Below are positions 8,897-17,985 of a DNA stretch of 64,000 nucleotides, piece after piece. How positions within the stretch are numbered: position 1 is the first letter of the stretch; every line of letters begins with the position of its first letter. The position numbers were made by a program, and so were the translations under genes. Source of the DNA: Reinekea marina (GTDB taxonomy: Bacteria; Pseudomonadota; Gammaproteobacteria; Pseudomonadales; Natronospirillaceae); assembly GCF_030409715.1 (NCBI RefSeq), contig NZ_JAUFQI010000001.1, forward strand, positions 310,001-374,000, read 5' to 3'. The notes beneath the pieces were generated by a model, which saw only the letters and a program-made list of their open reading frames with translations, did no database searches and was not told the DNA's origin.

Positions 8897-10168
8897 TTAT
8901 GCATACCCCTCTGGCTGCCCCAACATACCCCGTGTGACCAAAACGATGCCTTTTTCAGACACTCTAAAGCCATTCTTTTTATCTTGCTCAGTGTCGAAAC
9001 CGATCACGGTGTTATCTGGCACAGTGCATCCACGATCGATGATGGCATTTTTAATTTTACAATTCCTTCCGATATCGACTTTTGGCAGTATCACGGTGCT
9101 TTCTATAGAGCTAAACGAATGGACTCTTACTTCTGAAAACAACAAAGATCGCTCGATGTGCGCGCCAGAAATAATGCAGCCACCCGATACCATTGAGTCT
9201 ACAGCCATACCTCGACGTTCCTCAGAATTAAACACAAACTTAGCCGGCGGCAGTTGGGTTTGTGCTGTCCAAATTGGCCAGTCCGGATCATACATATCTA
9301 AAGAAGGTGTTGTAGAGACCAGTTCCATATTAGCCTCCCAGAAAGAATCAAGCGTTCCTACGTCTCGCCAATAGGCACGCTCACCTGTTTCTAAATTTCT
9401 GAAAGGGAATGCCTGCACATGATGATGATCGACAACCTTAGGAATAATGTCGTTGCCAAAATCATGCGATGAACCTTCCGTTTGCGCATCTATTTGCAGT
9501 TGCTCAAACAAAAAGTCAGTGTTAAAAATATAATTTCCCATTGAGGCGAGCGTTAAATCGGGCTGGCCAGGAATGGGTGAGGGTTGTTCGGGCTTTTCTT
9601 CGAAACCCACAATTCGATTGGTTTCGTCGACCTTCATCACGCCAAATGCACCAGCGGCTTCTTCTATTGGAACTTCCAAACAAGATACTGTCATTTGAGC
9701 GCCACTTTCGACATGGGCGACCAACATGGCGCCGTAATCCATTTTGTAAATGTGATCACCGGATAAAACCAAAACGTACTTTGGTCGTTCTGCTCGAATA
9801 ATGTCTAAGTTTTGATAGATTGCATCTGCCGTTCCTAAATACCAATCTTCAGAATAGCGCTGTGAAGCCGGTAAAATTTCAACAAACTCGCCCAGCTCTT
9901 TTTTAAAGTGAGTCCAACCATGAACTAAATGGCGAACCAATGAGTGCGCTTTATATTGCGTGAGCACGCCCACTCGGCGAATGCCTGAGTTAATGCAATT
10001 GGAAAGTGGAAAATCGATGATGCGATACTTACCGCCAAAATAGAGGGCAGGCTTGGCGCGCCAATTGGTCAATTCTTTTAGGCGAGATCCGCGCCCACCG
10101 GCTAGAACTAACGCAAATGTGTCTTTCGTTAGCCGACTCACATACCGAGAATTTTGATCGATCATCAT
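8897..10168 (-). CDS. glgC: Glucose-1-phosphate adenylyltransferase
   Basis: Makes ADP-glucose from glucose 1-phosphate and ATP, the committed step of bacterial glycogen synthesis. Motifs: [11 protein letters not shown] nucleotide loop, [30 protein letters not shown], then GFEEKP and the C-terminal left-handed helix with the E. coli-type length. GGAAGGAGT lies just before two tandem ATGs (10168 and 10165); the second has better spacing. In-frame sequence farther upstream lacks a ribosome site. Alone among glycogen genes here (no glgA, glgB or glgP nearby), but divergent from glpX across 246 bases, so gluconeogenesis and storage may share a regulatory region. Confident. Confidence 0.95.
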   Translation of the reverse strand: MMIDQNSRYVSRLTKDTFALVLAGGRGSRLKELTNWRAKPALYFGGKYRIIDFPLSNCINSGIRRVGVLTQYKAHSLVRHLVHGWTHFKKELGEFVEILPASQRYSEDWYLGTADAIYQNLDIIRAERPKYVLVLSGDHIYKMDYGAMLVAHVESGAQMTVSCLEVPIEEAAGAFGVMKVDETNRIVGFEEKPEQPSPIPGQPDLTLASMGNYIFNTDFLFEQLQIDAQTEGSSHDFGNDIIPKVVDHHHVQAFPFRNLETGERAYWRDVGTLDSFWEANMELVSTTPSLDMYDPDWPIWTAQTQLPPAKFVFNSEERRGMAVDSMVSGGCIISGAHIERSLLFSEVRVHSFSSIESTVILPKVDIGRNCKIKNAIIDRGCTVPDNTVIGFDTEQDKKNGFRVSEKGIVLVTRGMLGQPEGYA

Positions 10169-10414
10169 GGACTCCTTCCGTAAAGCAATGCTCATTAAAA
10201 CATTGTCTTCGTTAGTTTGTTGACCATTCAATCAGAATCAAATGGGGTTTTATACTTTTTTTTACGCCATCACTTAAAATATAGCGACTCTCAAAAATTT
10301 TAAAACCTATTCCTGACTTTAATTAACGTTGTTTACGGATTTAAAGAGTTTGAGCGTGGTCGTCAGCCTATCAACAAGGTAGAATGCGCGCAAAATTTAT
10401 TCAGGATATTTCCC

Positions 10415-11437
10415 ATGCGACGTGACCTAGCGTTCAATTTTTCTCGAGTAACTGAAGCCGCCGCTTTAGCCGGATACAACTGGTTAGGACGTGGCGATAA
10501 AAATAAAGCCGATGGCGCGGCGGTTGAAGTCATGCGCTCAATGCTCAATAAAGTTGAGTTCGACGGTGAGATTGTGATTGGTGAAGGTGAAATTGATGAA
10601 GCGCCCATGTTGTATATTGGTGAAAAAGTTGGCACGGGTCGAGGCGACGCTTGTGACATTGCTGTAGACCCAATTGAAGGGACACGAATGACTGCCATGG
10701 GGCAATCAAATGCTGTCGCTGTTATGGCCGTGGGAGAAAAGGGTGCTTTTTTAAAAGCTCCTGACATGTACATGGAAAAGTTAGTTGTTGGACCCGAAGC
10801 AAAGGGCTTCATCGATTTAACTTTGCCTCTTGAGCAAAACATAAAACTGGTTGCGAGAGCTTTAAACAAAAAACTCGAAGATCTAGTGGTCGTTACTCTG
10901 GCTAAACCAAGACACGATGACGCCATCGCAATGATTCAACAAATGGGCGCTCGAGTGTTTGCATTACCCGACGGTGATGTCGCTGCAAGTATTTTAACCT
11001 GCATGCCAGAGAGCGAAGTCGACATGATGTATTGTGTTGGTGGTGCGCCTGAGGGCGTGATTTCAGCAGCGGTCATTCGCGCATTGGGCGGTGACATGCA
11101 AGGTCGATTAGTGCTTCGGACCGAAGCGAAAGGCAATGATCCAGAAACTGTGGCCCTAGCGGAAGATGAAAAACGTCGCTGCCAAGAGATGGGGGTTGAG
11201 CCTAATGTTATCTTCAAATTAGAAGACATGGTTCGATCAGACAATATTGTTTTTTCGGCAACAGGCATTACCAAGGGTGACTTACTTGAAGGCATACTTC
11301 GAAAGGGTAACTTAGCCACAACCGAGACGTTGTTGATTCGCGGCAAAAGCCGAACGGTTCGAAAAATCCAATCTACGCACTTCTTGGACCGAAAAGATGA
11401 CGACATCAAAGAAGTAATCTTAGCTAAAAATACCTAA
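10415..11437 (+). CDS. glpX: Class II fructose-1,6-bisphosphatase
   Basis: 340 residues, class II (GlpX) fructose bisphosphatase that converts fructose 1,6-bisphosphate to fructose 6-phosphate in gluconeogenesis. Features: GEGEIDEAPML, DPIEGTRM (metal and phosphate site), the YCVGGAPEGVISA segment and the C-terminal TETLLIRG. No glpF or glpK neighbours, unlike E. coli; here it stands alone, divergent to glgC. Stop codon overlaps the convergent oxidoreductase stop by four bases. No clear promoter could be picked in the 246-base upstream gap. Confidence 0.95.
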   Translation: MRRDLAFNFSRVTEAAALAGYNWLGRGDKNKADGAAVEVMRSMLNKVEFDGEIVIGEGEIDEAPMLYIGEKVGTGRGDACDIAVDPIEGTRMTAMGQSNAVAVMAVGEKGAFLKAPDMYMEKLVVGPEAKGFIDLTLPLEQNIKLVARALNKKLEDLVVVTLAKPRHDDAIAMIQQMGARVFALPDGDVAASILTCMPESEVDMMYCVGGAPEGVISAAVIRALGGDMQGRLVLRTEAKGNDPETVALAEDEKRRCQEMGVEPNVIFKLEDMVRSDNIVFSATGITKGDLLEGILRKGNLATTETLLIRGKSRTVRKIQSTHFLDRKDDDIKEVILAKNT

Positions 11438-12417
11438 GGCTGCTCAAACGGATAAATAGGGCCGTATTCTGAACGAATACGCTCTAACAATGTCGCTAAG
11501 CTCAGCGCATCTTGCCAGCTGTGCTTAGGCGATTCCAATAAGCCAGCCGCAATACAGCGGTTCACTTCGTCAAACTCATAACCCCAACCACGGTTTGTAA
11601 GAGCAAAGTATTGCGATTCTATGGGTTGGTCTGCCATGCACCAGTCAGCCCTGTTACTGGCAAACCAAGGCGCTTCTAATTCAACATAGCCCTTGGTGCC
11701 AGCAATGAAAGCCTTATTCGGCAAATAGGCATCCAGTCTATAACTGAGCTGCGCACTCACACCCTGTGGATAAGTTAGTATCAGATCCGACGCCAAATCT
11801 ACTTGGCTCTCTGAAAACTCAACATTGGCCTTAATTTCGGTAGGTTGGCCTAGTAAAAACAACGGCAATAGCAGCGGGTATAGGCCAATATCAAGCAAGG
11901 CCCCGCCGGCTAACTGTGGGTTTAACAACCGTTGTTGATGATCCTCTAAATCGACTCTAAAGCCAAAATTCGCCGAAATATGCCTAATTTCGCCGATTTT
12001 ACCAGAAGATATGTCACTTATTACGGATTCTAATGTAGGCGTAAAACGAGTCCATAACGCTTCAGCACAAAAGCGATTCGCCTTTTTTGCGGCGGCTATA
12101 ATCTGTTGAGCTTGTGTGACATTAAGCGTCATCGGCTTTTCAATCAGAACATGCTTTTTAGCCTGCAACGCACGAATAGCTAGGTCGGCGTGCGTGGTAT
12201 GCACCCCGGCAATGTAGATGACATCTAGATCGGGGTTTTCTACAAACGCATTATAATCATCGTAGGCATGGTCTAACTTATGCTGTTGAGCAAACGCTGT
12301 TGCGCGAGAAAGAGACCCTGAATACACCGCATTAAAATGACCAGAGGTGAGCTTTGAAGCATCATCTAAAAATAAGCTCGCCATTCCGCCTGTCCCTGCG
12401 ACACCCCAAGTTGTCAT
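11434..12417 (-). CDS. Gfo/Idh/MocA family oxidoreductase
   Basis: 327 residues. N-terminal Rossmann fold (GVAGTGGMA), then HTTHADLAIRALQAKKHVLIEKPM, where the EKP motif is diagnostic of this NAD(P)-dependent dehydrogenase family; the C-terminal domain includes DIGLYPLLLPLFLLG, typical of trans-1,2-dihydrobenzenediol dehydrogenase-like members. It oxidises a sugar or related polyol; the exact substrate is unknown. GGAGAG lies three bases before ATG 12417. Preceded by a small unknown gene 12 bases upstream, probably in one operon. Confidence 0.9.
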   Translation of the reverse strand: MTTWGVAGTGGMASLFLDDASKLTSGHFNAVYSGSLSRATAFAQQHKLDHAYDDYNAFVENPDLDVIYIAGVHTTHADLAIRALQAKKHVLIEKPMTLNVTQAQQIIAAAKKANRFCAEALWTRFTPTLESVISDISSGKIGEIRHISANFGFRVDLEDHQQRLLNPQLAGGALLDIGLYPLLLPLFLLGQPTEIKANVEFSESQVDLASDLILTYPQGVSAQLSYRLDAYLPNKAFIAGTKGYVELEAPWFASNRADWCMADQPIESQYFALTNRGWGYEFDEVNRCIAAGLLESPKHSWQDALSLATLLERIRSEYGPIYPFEQP

Positions 12418-12429
12418 AGACTCTCCATT

Positions 12430-12888
12430 TTATTGTGAAATTGATTTTTTAATTTTCGCGATCAACTGCTGAATGTCCATAGGATTGGGTGGCTGATTAC
12501 TGTGATAGACCAGTCGTGAAGGCGATTTATGTCGAAGGTAGCGGACTTGCTCACACAGAGCTTGAAATTGCTCCGGTGTTGCGGCTTCTTGCCCACCGTA
12601 AGCAATGACGGCCGCTTCTGGCATTTGCGTTTCATTGCTTATTGGGTCTTGTGCACCCTCTTGCAAGGCTCGCTCAGCAATAAAGTGAGGGCTTACTAAC
12701 GACCATTGACCACCAAAATCTTCTGCGTGTAATGAACTGGCCACTTGGTACTCTATATCAACAAATACCATTTGAGCATCAGACACTTCACCGTACATCA
12801 GATAGCCAATGCCATGAGCATCGAGCTGATGTAACAAATAGACCAATGCGGGCGGCACCGGCAAATTTGCAAACGGGTTGGGTTTCAT
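12430..12888 (-). CDS. Hypothetical protein
   Basis: 152 residues, not recognised. It is cytosolic-looking, without signal peptide or membrane helix. The first half contains PVPPALVYLLHQLDAHGIGYLMYG and an acidic, hydrophobic middle; the C-terminus carries a charged helix. It sits 12 bases upstream of the Gfo/Idh/MocA oxidoreductase, in the same direction, so the two are likely co-transcribed, and 74 bases downstream of the last psp-linked gene. The composition is the same as its neighbours, which argues for a real gene. No function proposed. Confidence 0.6.
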   Translation of the reverse strand: MKPNPFANLPVPPALVYLLHQLDAHGIGYLMYGEVSDAQMVFVDIEYQVASSLHAEDFGGQWSLVSPHFIAERALQEGAQDPISNETQMPEAAVIAYGGQEAATPEQFQALCEQVRYLRHKSPSRLVYHSNQPPNPMDIQQLIAKIKKSISQ

Positions 12889-12962
12889 ACACGACCAATG
12901 AACTGAGTTTTTTACAGTTTAGCGCAATTCACTAGATTGGCGTGACTTTTTAAAGCCAATCT

Positions 12963-13487
12963 TTACCGGCCTTGCCAACGAATGCGATCTAAAAAGATTT
13001 TTGCCCGATCCACGCGTGTTTCCATCGAGGGTTTATACATCATTGAGATTTTCACCCATTGATCACCGTCTAAAAAAATACGGTGTTCTTGGGTACGGTT
13101 TTCCGCATCATACAGCGTGTAACTCGCGCTTTGCTCTGTGGTGGCTAGCGGTACTTTAATATCACCGGCGCCTACTTGTTGGTCTTGGACCATGAGATCA
13201 CGAACGAATTCATCGAATGGCTTTGCTAAGGTATCGGTTTGCACCATAAACAGCATTCGCTTTCTATCGAGCACCCATGTTGTTGGCTGGTTGGCTACCT
13301 GATCCGGCTCATCTTCCCATTGAAGAGAAAGGTTAGGGCTGATCTGTTGGGTGACATAGGTGGGCTCTTCAACGGTTACGCCGCGAGTTGGCCACTGCAT
13401 ATAGAAAAAACCAGCCGTTAACACAATGAGAACCCATCCTGTGGGTTCTTTAAGAAGTCGCGGTAAGCGATCCAGTACCTGAGTCAT
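12963..13487 (-). CDS. Psp-operon membrane protein of unknown function
   Basis: 174 residues. One N-terminal membrane helix (about 17-32, ending in PTGWVLIVLTAGFFYMQW) and a C-terminal soluble domain with predicted strands that would face the periplasm (or stay in the cytosol). Not recognised as a known Psp protein. AGGTGAT precedes ATG 13487, overlapping the end of pspC by a few bases of spacing (gap 5), so it is translationally linked to pspC and must be part of the sigma-54-controlled psp transcript. Likely accessory to PspC; this is inferred from position only. Confidence 0.7.
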   Translation of the reverse strand: MTQVLDRLPRLLKEPTGWVLIVLTAGFFYMQWPTRGVTVEEPTYVTQQISPNLSLQWEDEPDQVANQPTTWVLDRKRMLFMVQTDTLAKPFDEFVRDLMVQDQQVGAGDIKVPLATTEQSASYTLYDAENRTQEHRIFLDGDQWVKISMMYKPSMETRVDRAKIFLDRIRWQGR

Positions 13488-13492
13488 ATCAC

Positions 13493-13969
13493 CTAATCTT
13501 GTATTTTGGAGAATTCTTTATCGAGTTCAAAGCGTCGCGAAGTCACATAGGATTCCATTCGGCTGGTACGCTCAACAATGGCATCCAGTCTTTCTTTTGC
13601 GAGCGATAACCGTTCGGTGGGGTTGCTCCTATAACGGAACATATTAATTGGACGGTCTTCGTGCAAGTGCTCGTCGTATCGGTAATGAGTGCTTATCGTG
13701 CCATGCTTTGGACGCTGAGCCATGGCTATCCAAGCGCCGATATAAGCGAAAAACATCAAGGTGTTAAAAAACAGAAAACCACCGAATGCCGCTAATCTCA
13801 TCACCCACGGTTCCACATTAAAATGATCGGCGAGGCCGGCGCAAACTCCTGCGAGCTTTTTATTGTCCATGTTGCGATACATGTTCATGCCATAGCCGTC
13901 TTTACGGCGAGCCCACCAGGTTTGAACGGCCTCAGCAGGATCTTGATAAGTATTGCGCTGACGATTCAT
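13493..13969 (-). CDS. pspC: Phage shock protein C
   Basis: 158 residues. A PspC domain spans about 28-85: YRNMDNKKLAGVCAGLADHFNVEPWVMRLA followed by a membrane helix (FLFFNTLMFFAYIGAWIAM). The C-terminal third is a charged coiled coil. The N-terminus has about 25 extra residues compared with E. coli PspC. PspC is an inner-membrane sensor that relieves or recruits PspA when the envelope is damaged. GAGAGGA precedes the start, which overlaps the pspB stop (ATGA). Confidence 0.93.
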   Translation of the reverse strand: MNRQRNTYQDPAEAVQTWWARRKDGYGMNMYRNMDNKKLAGVCAGLADHFNVEPWVMRLAAFGGFLFFNTLMFFAYIGAWIAMAQRPKHGTISTHYRYDEHLHEDRPINMFRYRSNPTERLSLAKERLDAIVERTSRMESYVTSRRFELDKEFSKIQD

Positions 13970-14220
13970 CGTTTATCCTCTCTTCTTGAAGATTCACGCC
14001 GCCACTGAGGACTGCGCGCATCGAGAATAGATTCTAATGTTTCCATGCGGTCGGTTAGTTTATCCAAAGTTCGCAATAAATCATCTAAAACCGCCTGATC
14101 GGATTCCGTTAAGCCACGGCTGTTTTTGCTCTTGTACCGATAATGCATTATCAGCCAAAGTGGCATCACAATGACCAAGAATAAGATGGTCGGTACAAAA
14201 ATAAAGTCAAAAAATTGCAT
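13966..14220 (-). CDS. pspB: Phage shock protein B
   Basis: 84 residues, close to the usual 74. N-terminal membrane helix (about 8-25: VPTILFLVIVMPLWLIMHY), then the coiled coil DKLTDRMETLESILDARSPQWRR, matching PspB's ERIQALESILDxxxPxWR ending. PspB works with PspC in the inner membrane to sense stress and bind PspA. Four bases after the pspA stop; ATGA overlap with pspC. Confidence 0.95.
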   Translation of the reverse strand: MQFFDFIFVPTILFLVIVMPLWLIMHYRYKSKNSRGLTESDQAVLDDLLRTLDKLTDRMETLESILDARSPQWRRESSRREDKR

Positions 14221-14223
14221 GGT

Positions 14224-14892
14224 TTAGTCCTGCTTCATATCCTTACGGAGCTTCTCAAGAGCCTCATTAACGGCATCGTCTTTGGCTAATGAATCGATTT
14301 CAGTTTTTAGATCTACTTTGGCATCCCGGCCTAAATCATCGGCTTCTATTTGGCTTTCCATTGTATCCATTCGACGCTCATAATGCTCGAACTTCTCAAA
14401 TGCATCCGTCAGCTGCTCACGACTTAATTGGCCACGTGTGCGCATACGAGTAGAAACCGTCTTTTGTCGCATTAACAAGCCTTTCTGTTTGGCTTTCGCA
14501 TCGTTCAATTTTTGTTGTAATTGAGCGATTTCTTCCGATAAATGGGCCAAATGATCGTCTAGTGAATCAAATTCCTTTTCGACCATGATGACTTCGTCAT
14601 CGATCGATTGCTTTTCAGCAATTGCAGCGCGGGCAAGGTCTTCTCGGTTTTTATCTAAGGCTAATCGTGCTTTAGACTCCCAATCGAGCGCTTCTGATTT
14701 TAAGCGATTTAAGCGACGTTCGGCATCTTTTTTGTCAGCGATGACGCGTGCAGAGCTTGAGCGTACTTCAACTAAAGTTTCTTCCATTTCTTGAATTATC
14801 AAGCGAATCATTTTTTCAGGATCTTCCGCTCGATCTAATAACGAGTTGAGGTTGCTGTTTATGATATCGCTAAGTCTTGAAAATATTCCCAT
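14224..14892 (-). CDS. pspA: Phage shock protein A
   Basis: 222 residues, the normal PspA/IM30 length, and almost entirely coiled coil. The N-terminus (MGIFSRLSDIINSNLNSLLDRAEDPEKMIRLI) is the canonical amphipathic membrane-binding helix and family signature. PspA inhibits the activator PspF in the cytosol and, under stress, binds the inner membrane as ESCRT-III-like scaffolds that limit proton leakage. AGGAG seven bases before ATG 14892. Second gene of the psp operon here. Confidence 0.96.
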   Translation of the reverse strand: MGIFSRLSDIINSNLNSLLDRAEDPEKMIRLIIQEMEETLVEVRSSSARVIADKKDAERRLNRLKSEALDWESKARLALDKNREDLARAAIAEKQSIDDEVIMVEKEFDSLDDHLAHLSEEIAQLQQKLNDAKAKQKGLLMRQKTVSTRMRTRGQLSREQLTDAFEKFEHYERRMDTMESQIEADDLGRDAKVDLKTEIDSLAKDDAVNEALEKLRKDMKQD

Positions 14893-14932
14893 CTTTTTTC
14901 TCCTGATAAAACGTGTCGATAAAGGTTTATTT

Positions 14933-15082
14933 CTATCGATTAAAAATTCGATTAACGGCTTCCAAAATCAAGGCTGAAACTCCAAAACTTAATAAGCCAG
15001 CCCATAAAAACGTGACTGAGGCTAATGCGCTGCTCAGTGTAATAAGACCTAAATAAAGCGGTGTTCGCTCGGTTAATTCCAT
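14933..15082 (-). CDS. 49-residue membrane microprotein, first gene of psp operon
   Basis: A 49-codon frame reading MELTERTPLYLGLITLSSAL at the start, then one hydrophobic segment (about residues 9-40, possibly two short membrane helices split near FLWAGL) and a basic end (VNRIFNR). GGAGG lies seven bases before ATG 15082, an excellent ribosome site. It lies between the putative sigma-54 promoter at 15116-15131 and pspA (40-base gap), so it would be the first translated gene of the psp mRNA. It does not resemble E. coli PspD or PspG as remembered. Function unknown; a PspA-binding or membrane-stress role is inferred from position. Confidence 0.72.
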   Translation of the reverse strand: MELTERTPLYLGLITLSSALASVTFLWAGLLSFGVSALILEAVNRIFNR

Positions 15083-15115
15083 GTTGAGTCCTCCATTTTA
15101 TTCTTATTTTGCATT

Positions 15116-15131
15116 ATCACAATGCGTGCCA
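15116..15131 (-). promoter_or_regulatory. Putative sigma-54 promoter of the psp operon
   Basis: On the minus strand the sequence reads TGGCACG-CATT-GTGAT. The -24 element (TGGCACG) is perfect; the -12 element has GA where GC is consensus (E. coli pspA, as remembered, has GT). The predicted transcript start near 15104 leaves about 22 bases to the start codon of the 49-residue gene. PspF, a sigma-54 activator, is encoded divergently just beyond, as in other psp loci. Confidence 0.7.
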
Positions 15132-15246
15132 ACTTTTAAGTTGTTGTTTTTAAAGGACTTTTCTAACATCTGACTTTTGGCTATTGCTTAAATTTGATCA
15201 TTTAGGCTAAGTTATTTAGCGAAATCAGCCAAATGTAACTATAAAA

Positions 15247-16257
15247 ATGGATCGTAACCAAACACAACGTATGATTGGTGAAAGCTCAGCATTATCGGAT
15301 GTCTTTGACCAAGTATCACAGGTCGCGCCGCTAAATAGGCCCGTTCTGGTTGTCGGAGAGCGTGGTACCGGCAAAGAACTCATTGCCGAACGATTGCACT
15401 TTCTATCGACACGATGGGATGCGCCCATTTTAAAAGTAAACTGCGGCGCTATCAGCGAAACCTTATTGGATGCTGACTTATTTGGATACGAACCAGGGGC
15501 TTTTACCGGCGCCAATAAGATACACAAAGGGCGCTTTGAACGCGCAGACGAAGGCACATTATTTTTAGATGAGCTCGGTAATATGTCCGCTCAGTTACAA
15601 GAAAAACTTCTCAGGGTAATCGAGTATGGTGAGTTTGAGCGATTAGGCGGACAAAAGACGTTGAAAGTGAACGTACGCATAATTGCGGCCACCAATGAAC
15701 ACTTGCCCGAGCTTGCACGCAATGGGAAATTTCGTGAAGACTTGCTCGATCGATTAGCCTTTGATGTTATTACCATCCCGCCACTGCGTTCTCGCGAGAA
15801 TGATATTTTACGGCTGGCGGAACATTTTGCGGTATCGATGAGTACCGAATTGGGCTGGGAAGTGTTTCCAGGGTTCTCGCTTGATGTTCAGGACGAACTC
15901 AGAGCCTTACCATTTTATGGCAACGTTCGAGAGCTTAAAAATATTGTCGAGCGAAGCGTTTACCGGTGGGGTAACCCACTTGAAGAAATCAACCATTTGG
16001 TTGTTGATCCATTTGAATCCCCATGGAAACCTAGCTCTAATCATCTACAATCGTCTACCAGTAAAACTGAATCACTAGACCCTACGTTGGGATTCAGTGA
16101 GCAAGTAGCCCGCTTAGAGGTTTCTTTATTAACTCAGGCGCTCGATAAAAATGACCAACATCAGGGCAAAGCTGCAGACGTATTGGGTCTCACTTACCAC
16201 CAATTTCGCAGTCAGTTGAGAAAGCACGGCTTAATCGGAAAAGATAAAGCCGGTTGA
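15247..16257 (+). CDS. pspF: Psp operon transcriptional activator PspF
   Basis: 336 residues, AAA+ sigma-54 activator with no N-terminal receiver domain, as is typical of PspF. Walker A GERGTGKE at 37-44, the sigma-54 contact loop GAFTGA at 84-89, DELG Walker B and a C-terminal Fis-type helix-turn-helix (KAADVLGLTYHQFRSQLRKHG). PspF turns on the psp operon and is held off by PspA. The N-terminus (MIGESSALSDVFDQVSQVAPL) aligns with E. coli PspF, supporting the ATG at 15247 although the ribosome site is weak. Divergent from the psp operon; the 115-base gap beyond the promoter should hold its upstream activating sites. Confidence 0.96.
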   Translation: MDRNQTQRMIGESSALSDVFDQVSQVAPLNRPVLVVGERGTGKELIAERLHFLSTRWDAPILKVNCGAISETLLDADLFGYEPGAFTGANKIHKGRFERADEGTLFLDELGNMSAQLQEKLLRVIEYGEFERLGGQKTLKVNVRIIAATNEHLPELARNGKFREDLLDRLAFDVITIPPLRSRENDILRLAEHFAVSMSTELGWEVFPGFSLDVQDELRALPFYGNVRELKNIVERSVYRWGNPLEEINHLVVDPFESPWKPSSNHLQSSTSKTESLDPTLGFSEQVARLEVSLLTQALDKNDQHQGKAADVLGLTYHQFRSQLRKHGLIGKDKAG

Positions 16258-16319
16258 CACCAAAGTCGAATAGACATGACTCCCGTAAAAGCGCTTACTG
16301 AAAGAAAAAAGTGAGTGTT

Positions 16320-16670
16320 ATGGCCAATCAACAATTATTTACGACCGTTATATTAACGTTAATCAGTCTTATCTTTGCTGGGATGCTACTGTCTTCGCCA
16401 TATCAAGTTTGGATGGTGCTCGCCGCCATTGGTTTAATCACCGGGCTGCTATTCAAAGGTGGGCAACGCCATGTGATTACAGGGTTTGCGATAGGGATTG
16501 CACTGACACTTGTACGCGAATACATGAGTTACGGAGAGGTGGTTAGAGTAACGGCTCCGGTCTACTTAGCCGGCTATCTTTTTGCCATCGCAACCAGCTT
16601 ATTCGTCAGAACCGTAAAACTAGCCGTGATGAAACGATTCGGTAATTCGCTTGCACCGGACGCAACTTAA
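16320..16670 (+). CDS. Small integral membrane protein, unknown
   Basis: 116 residues with four hydrophobic segments (about 5-24, 28-43, 50-66 and 80-98) and a basic tail, so an inner-membrane protein. Not recognised. ATG at 16320 is preferred; a GTG at 16311 in frame is possible. It follows pspF by 62 bases and could be read through from it. A bidirectional terminator lies 80 bases downstream. Confidence 0.6.
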   Translation: MANQQLFTTVILTLISLIFAGMLLSSPYQVWMVLAAIGLITGLLFKGGQRHVITGFAIGIALTLVREYMSYGEVVRVTAPVYLAGYLFAIATSLFVRTVKLAVMKRFGNSLAPDAT

Positions 16671-16752
16671 ATGATTCTTGTGACTCGCATGTGAACAGCC
16701 TTATTTAGCTAGATATAGCGCCAAATGTCGGCTATCGTCTTTTAAGTTGCCA

Positions 16753-16787
16753 AAAAAAGCCACGAACTAAACGTCGTGGCTTTTTTA
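16753..16787. terminator. Bidirectional terminator
   Basis: 7-bp perfect stem GCCACGA/TCGTGGC (16759-16765 with 16774-16780), flanked by A7 on the left and T6 on the right, so it works for both the rightward membrane gene and the leftward PII gene. Confidence 0.9.
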
Positions 16788-16815
16788 TTTGCCGCTTTAA
16801 AACACAAAACTGGTT

Positions 16816-17196
<381 letters not shown>

Positions 17197-17205
17197 TTAC
17201 TGAGG

Positions 17206-17229
17206 CTGGCCTTGTAATATCAAGACCAG
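17206..17229. repeat. Inverted repeat between clpP-like and PII genes
   Basis: Arms CTGGCCTTG (17206-17214) and CAAGACCAG (17221-17229), matching except for one pair that can be G-U in RNA; loop of six bases. It follows the stop of the ClpP gene and lies upstream of the PII gene, both leftward. No T-run follows on the minus strand, so it is either a weak terminator or a processing hairpin. Confidence 0.4.
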
Positions 17230-17247
17230 GTTAACGAGGTATAACCT

Positions 17248-17808
17248 CTAAAGCTCACGGCTGGATTTAATGACTTTACTCACAATACCGTATTCAATAG
17301 CTTCTTGTGTTGTCATCCAGTTATCACGCTCAATGTCTAAGCGTACGCGCTCAATGGGCTGCCCAGTGGTATCAGAGATGGTACGAGCTAACCGTTCACG
17401 CATTCTTATAATTTGCTCGGCCTGAATTGCGATATCACTCGCCTGACCACCGACTCCGCCAGAGGGTTGATGAATCAAAAATCGAGTGTTCGGTAAACAA
17501 AAGCGGTCTTCTTTATCGGCCGCTAAAAAGATATGCGTGCCCGCACTCGCCACATACCCTGTACCCACAACTTTAACTTTAGGCTCAATAAATTGAATCA
17601 CATCGTGGATGGTATCACCGGCTTCAACATGACCACCTTGGCTGTTGATAAACAAAACGATGTCATCATTGGATTCTTCAGCCAGCGCCAACAATTGAGC
17701 GGTAACGCGCTTTGCCATTTTTTGGTTAATTTCTTCAACAATTAACACCTTGCGACCCGAGAATAGGCGTTCTCCTACAGGATCTAATGATTTTTCTTCG
17801 TCTTTCAC
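17248..17808 (-). CDS. ClpP-type serine protease subunit (ClpP2-like)
   Basis: 186 residues with a GTG start at 17808, chosen because AAGGAG lies at the right distance; the longer frame has no ribosome site and adds residues unlike ClpP. The catalytic triad is Ser88 (VASAG), His113 (IHQP) and Asp162, with spacings (25 and 49) equal to E. coli ClpP. The sequence differs from housekeeping ClpP (VGTGYVASAGTHIF instead of GQAASMGAFL) and looks like the second ClpP of Pseudomonas. No clpX, tig or lon adjoins. It would degrade substrates handed over by an unfoldase or form a mixed barrel with ClpP1; both are inference. Confidence 0.88.
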   Translation of the reverse strand: MKDEEKSLDPVGERLFSGRKVLIVEEINQKMAKRVTAQLLALAEESNDDIVLFINSQGGHVEAGDTIHDVIQFIEPKVKVVGTGYVASAGTHIFLAADKEDRFCLPNTRFLIHQPSGGVGGQASDIAIQAEQIIRMRERLARTISDTTGQPIERVRLDIERDNWMTTQEAIEYGIVSKVIKSSREL

Positions 17809-17985
17809 AATACTCTCCTTTGAATCAATCACCACAGTATAGCGCGTGTTCGACCAATGATTTAGTTTAGCAACGGAATGAATCAACTTTCTTTTTCAAT
17901 TTCGCGCTAAGTTATTGAATTACCTGTATTTCTGATTACTTTAACGGCATTCGATGCCAGCCACCAGCGGCTCTAGCTTAGCCAC

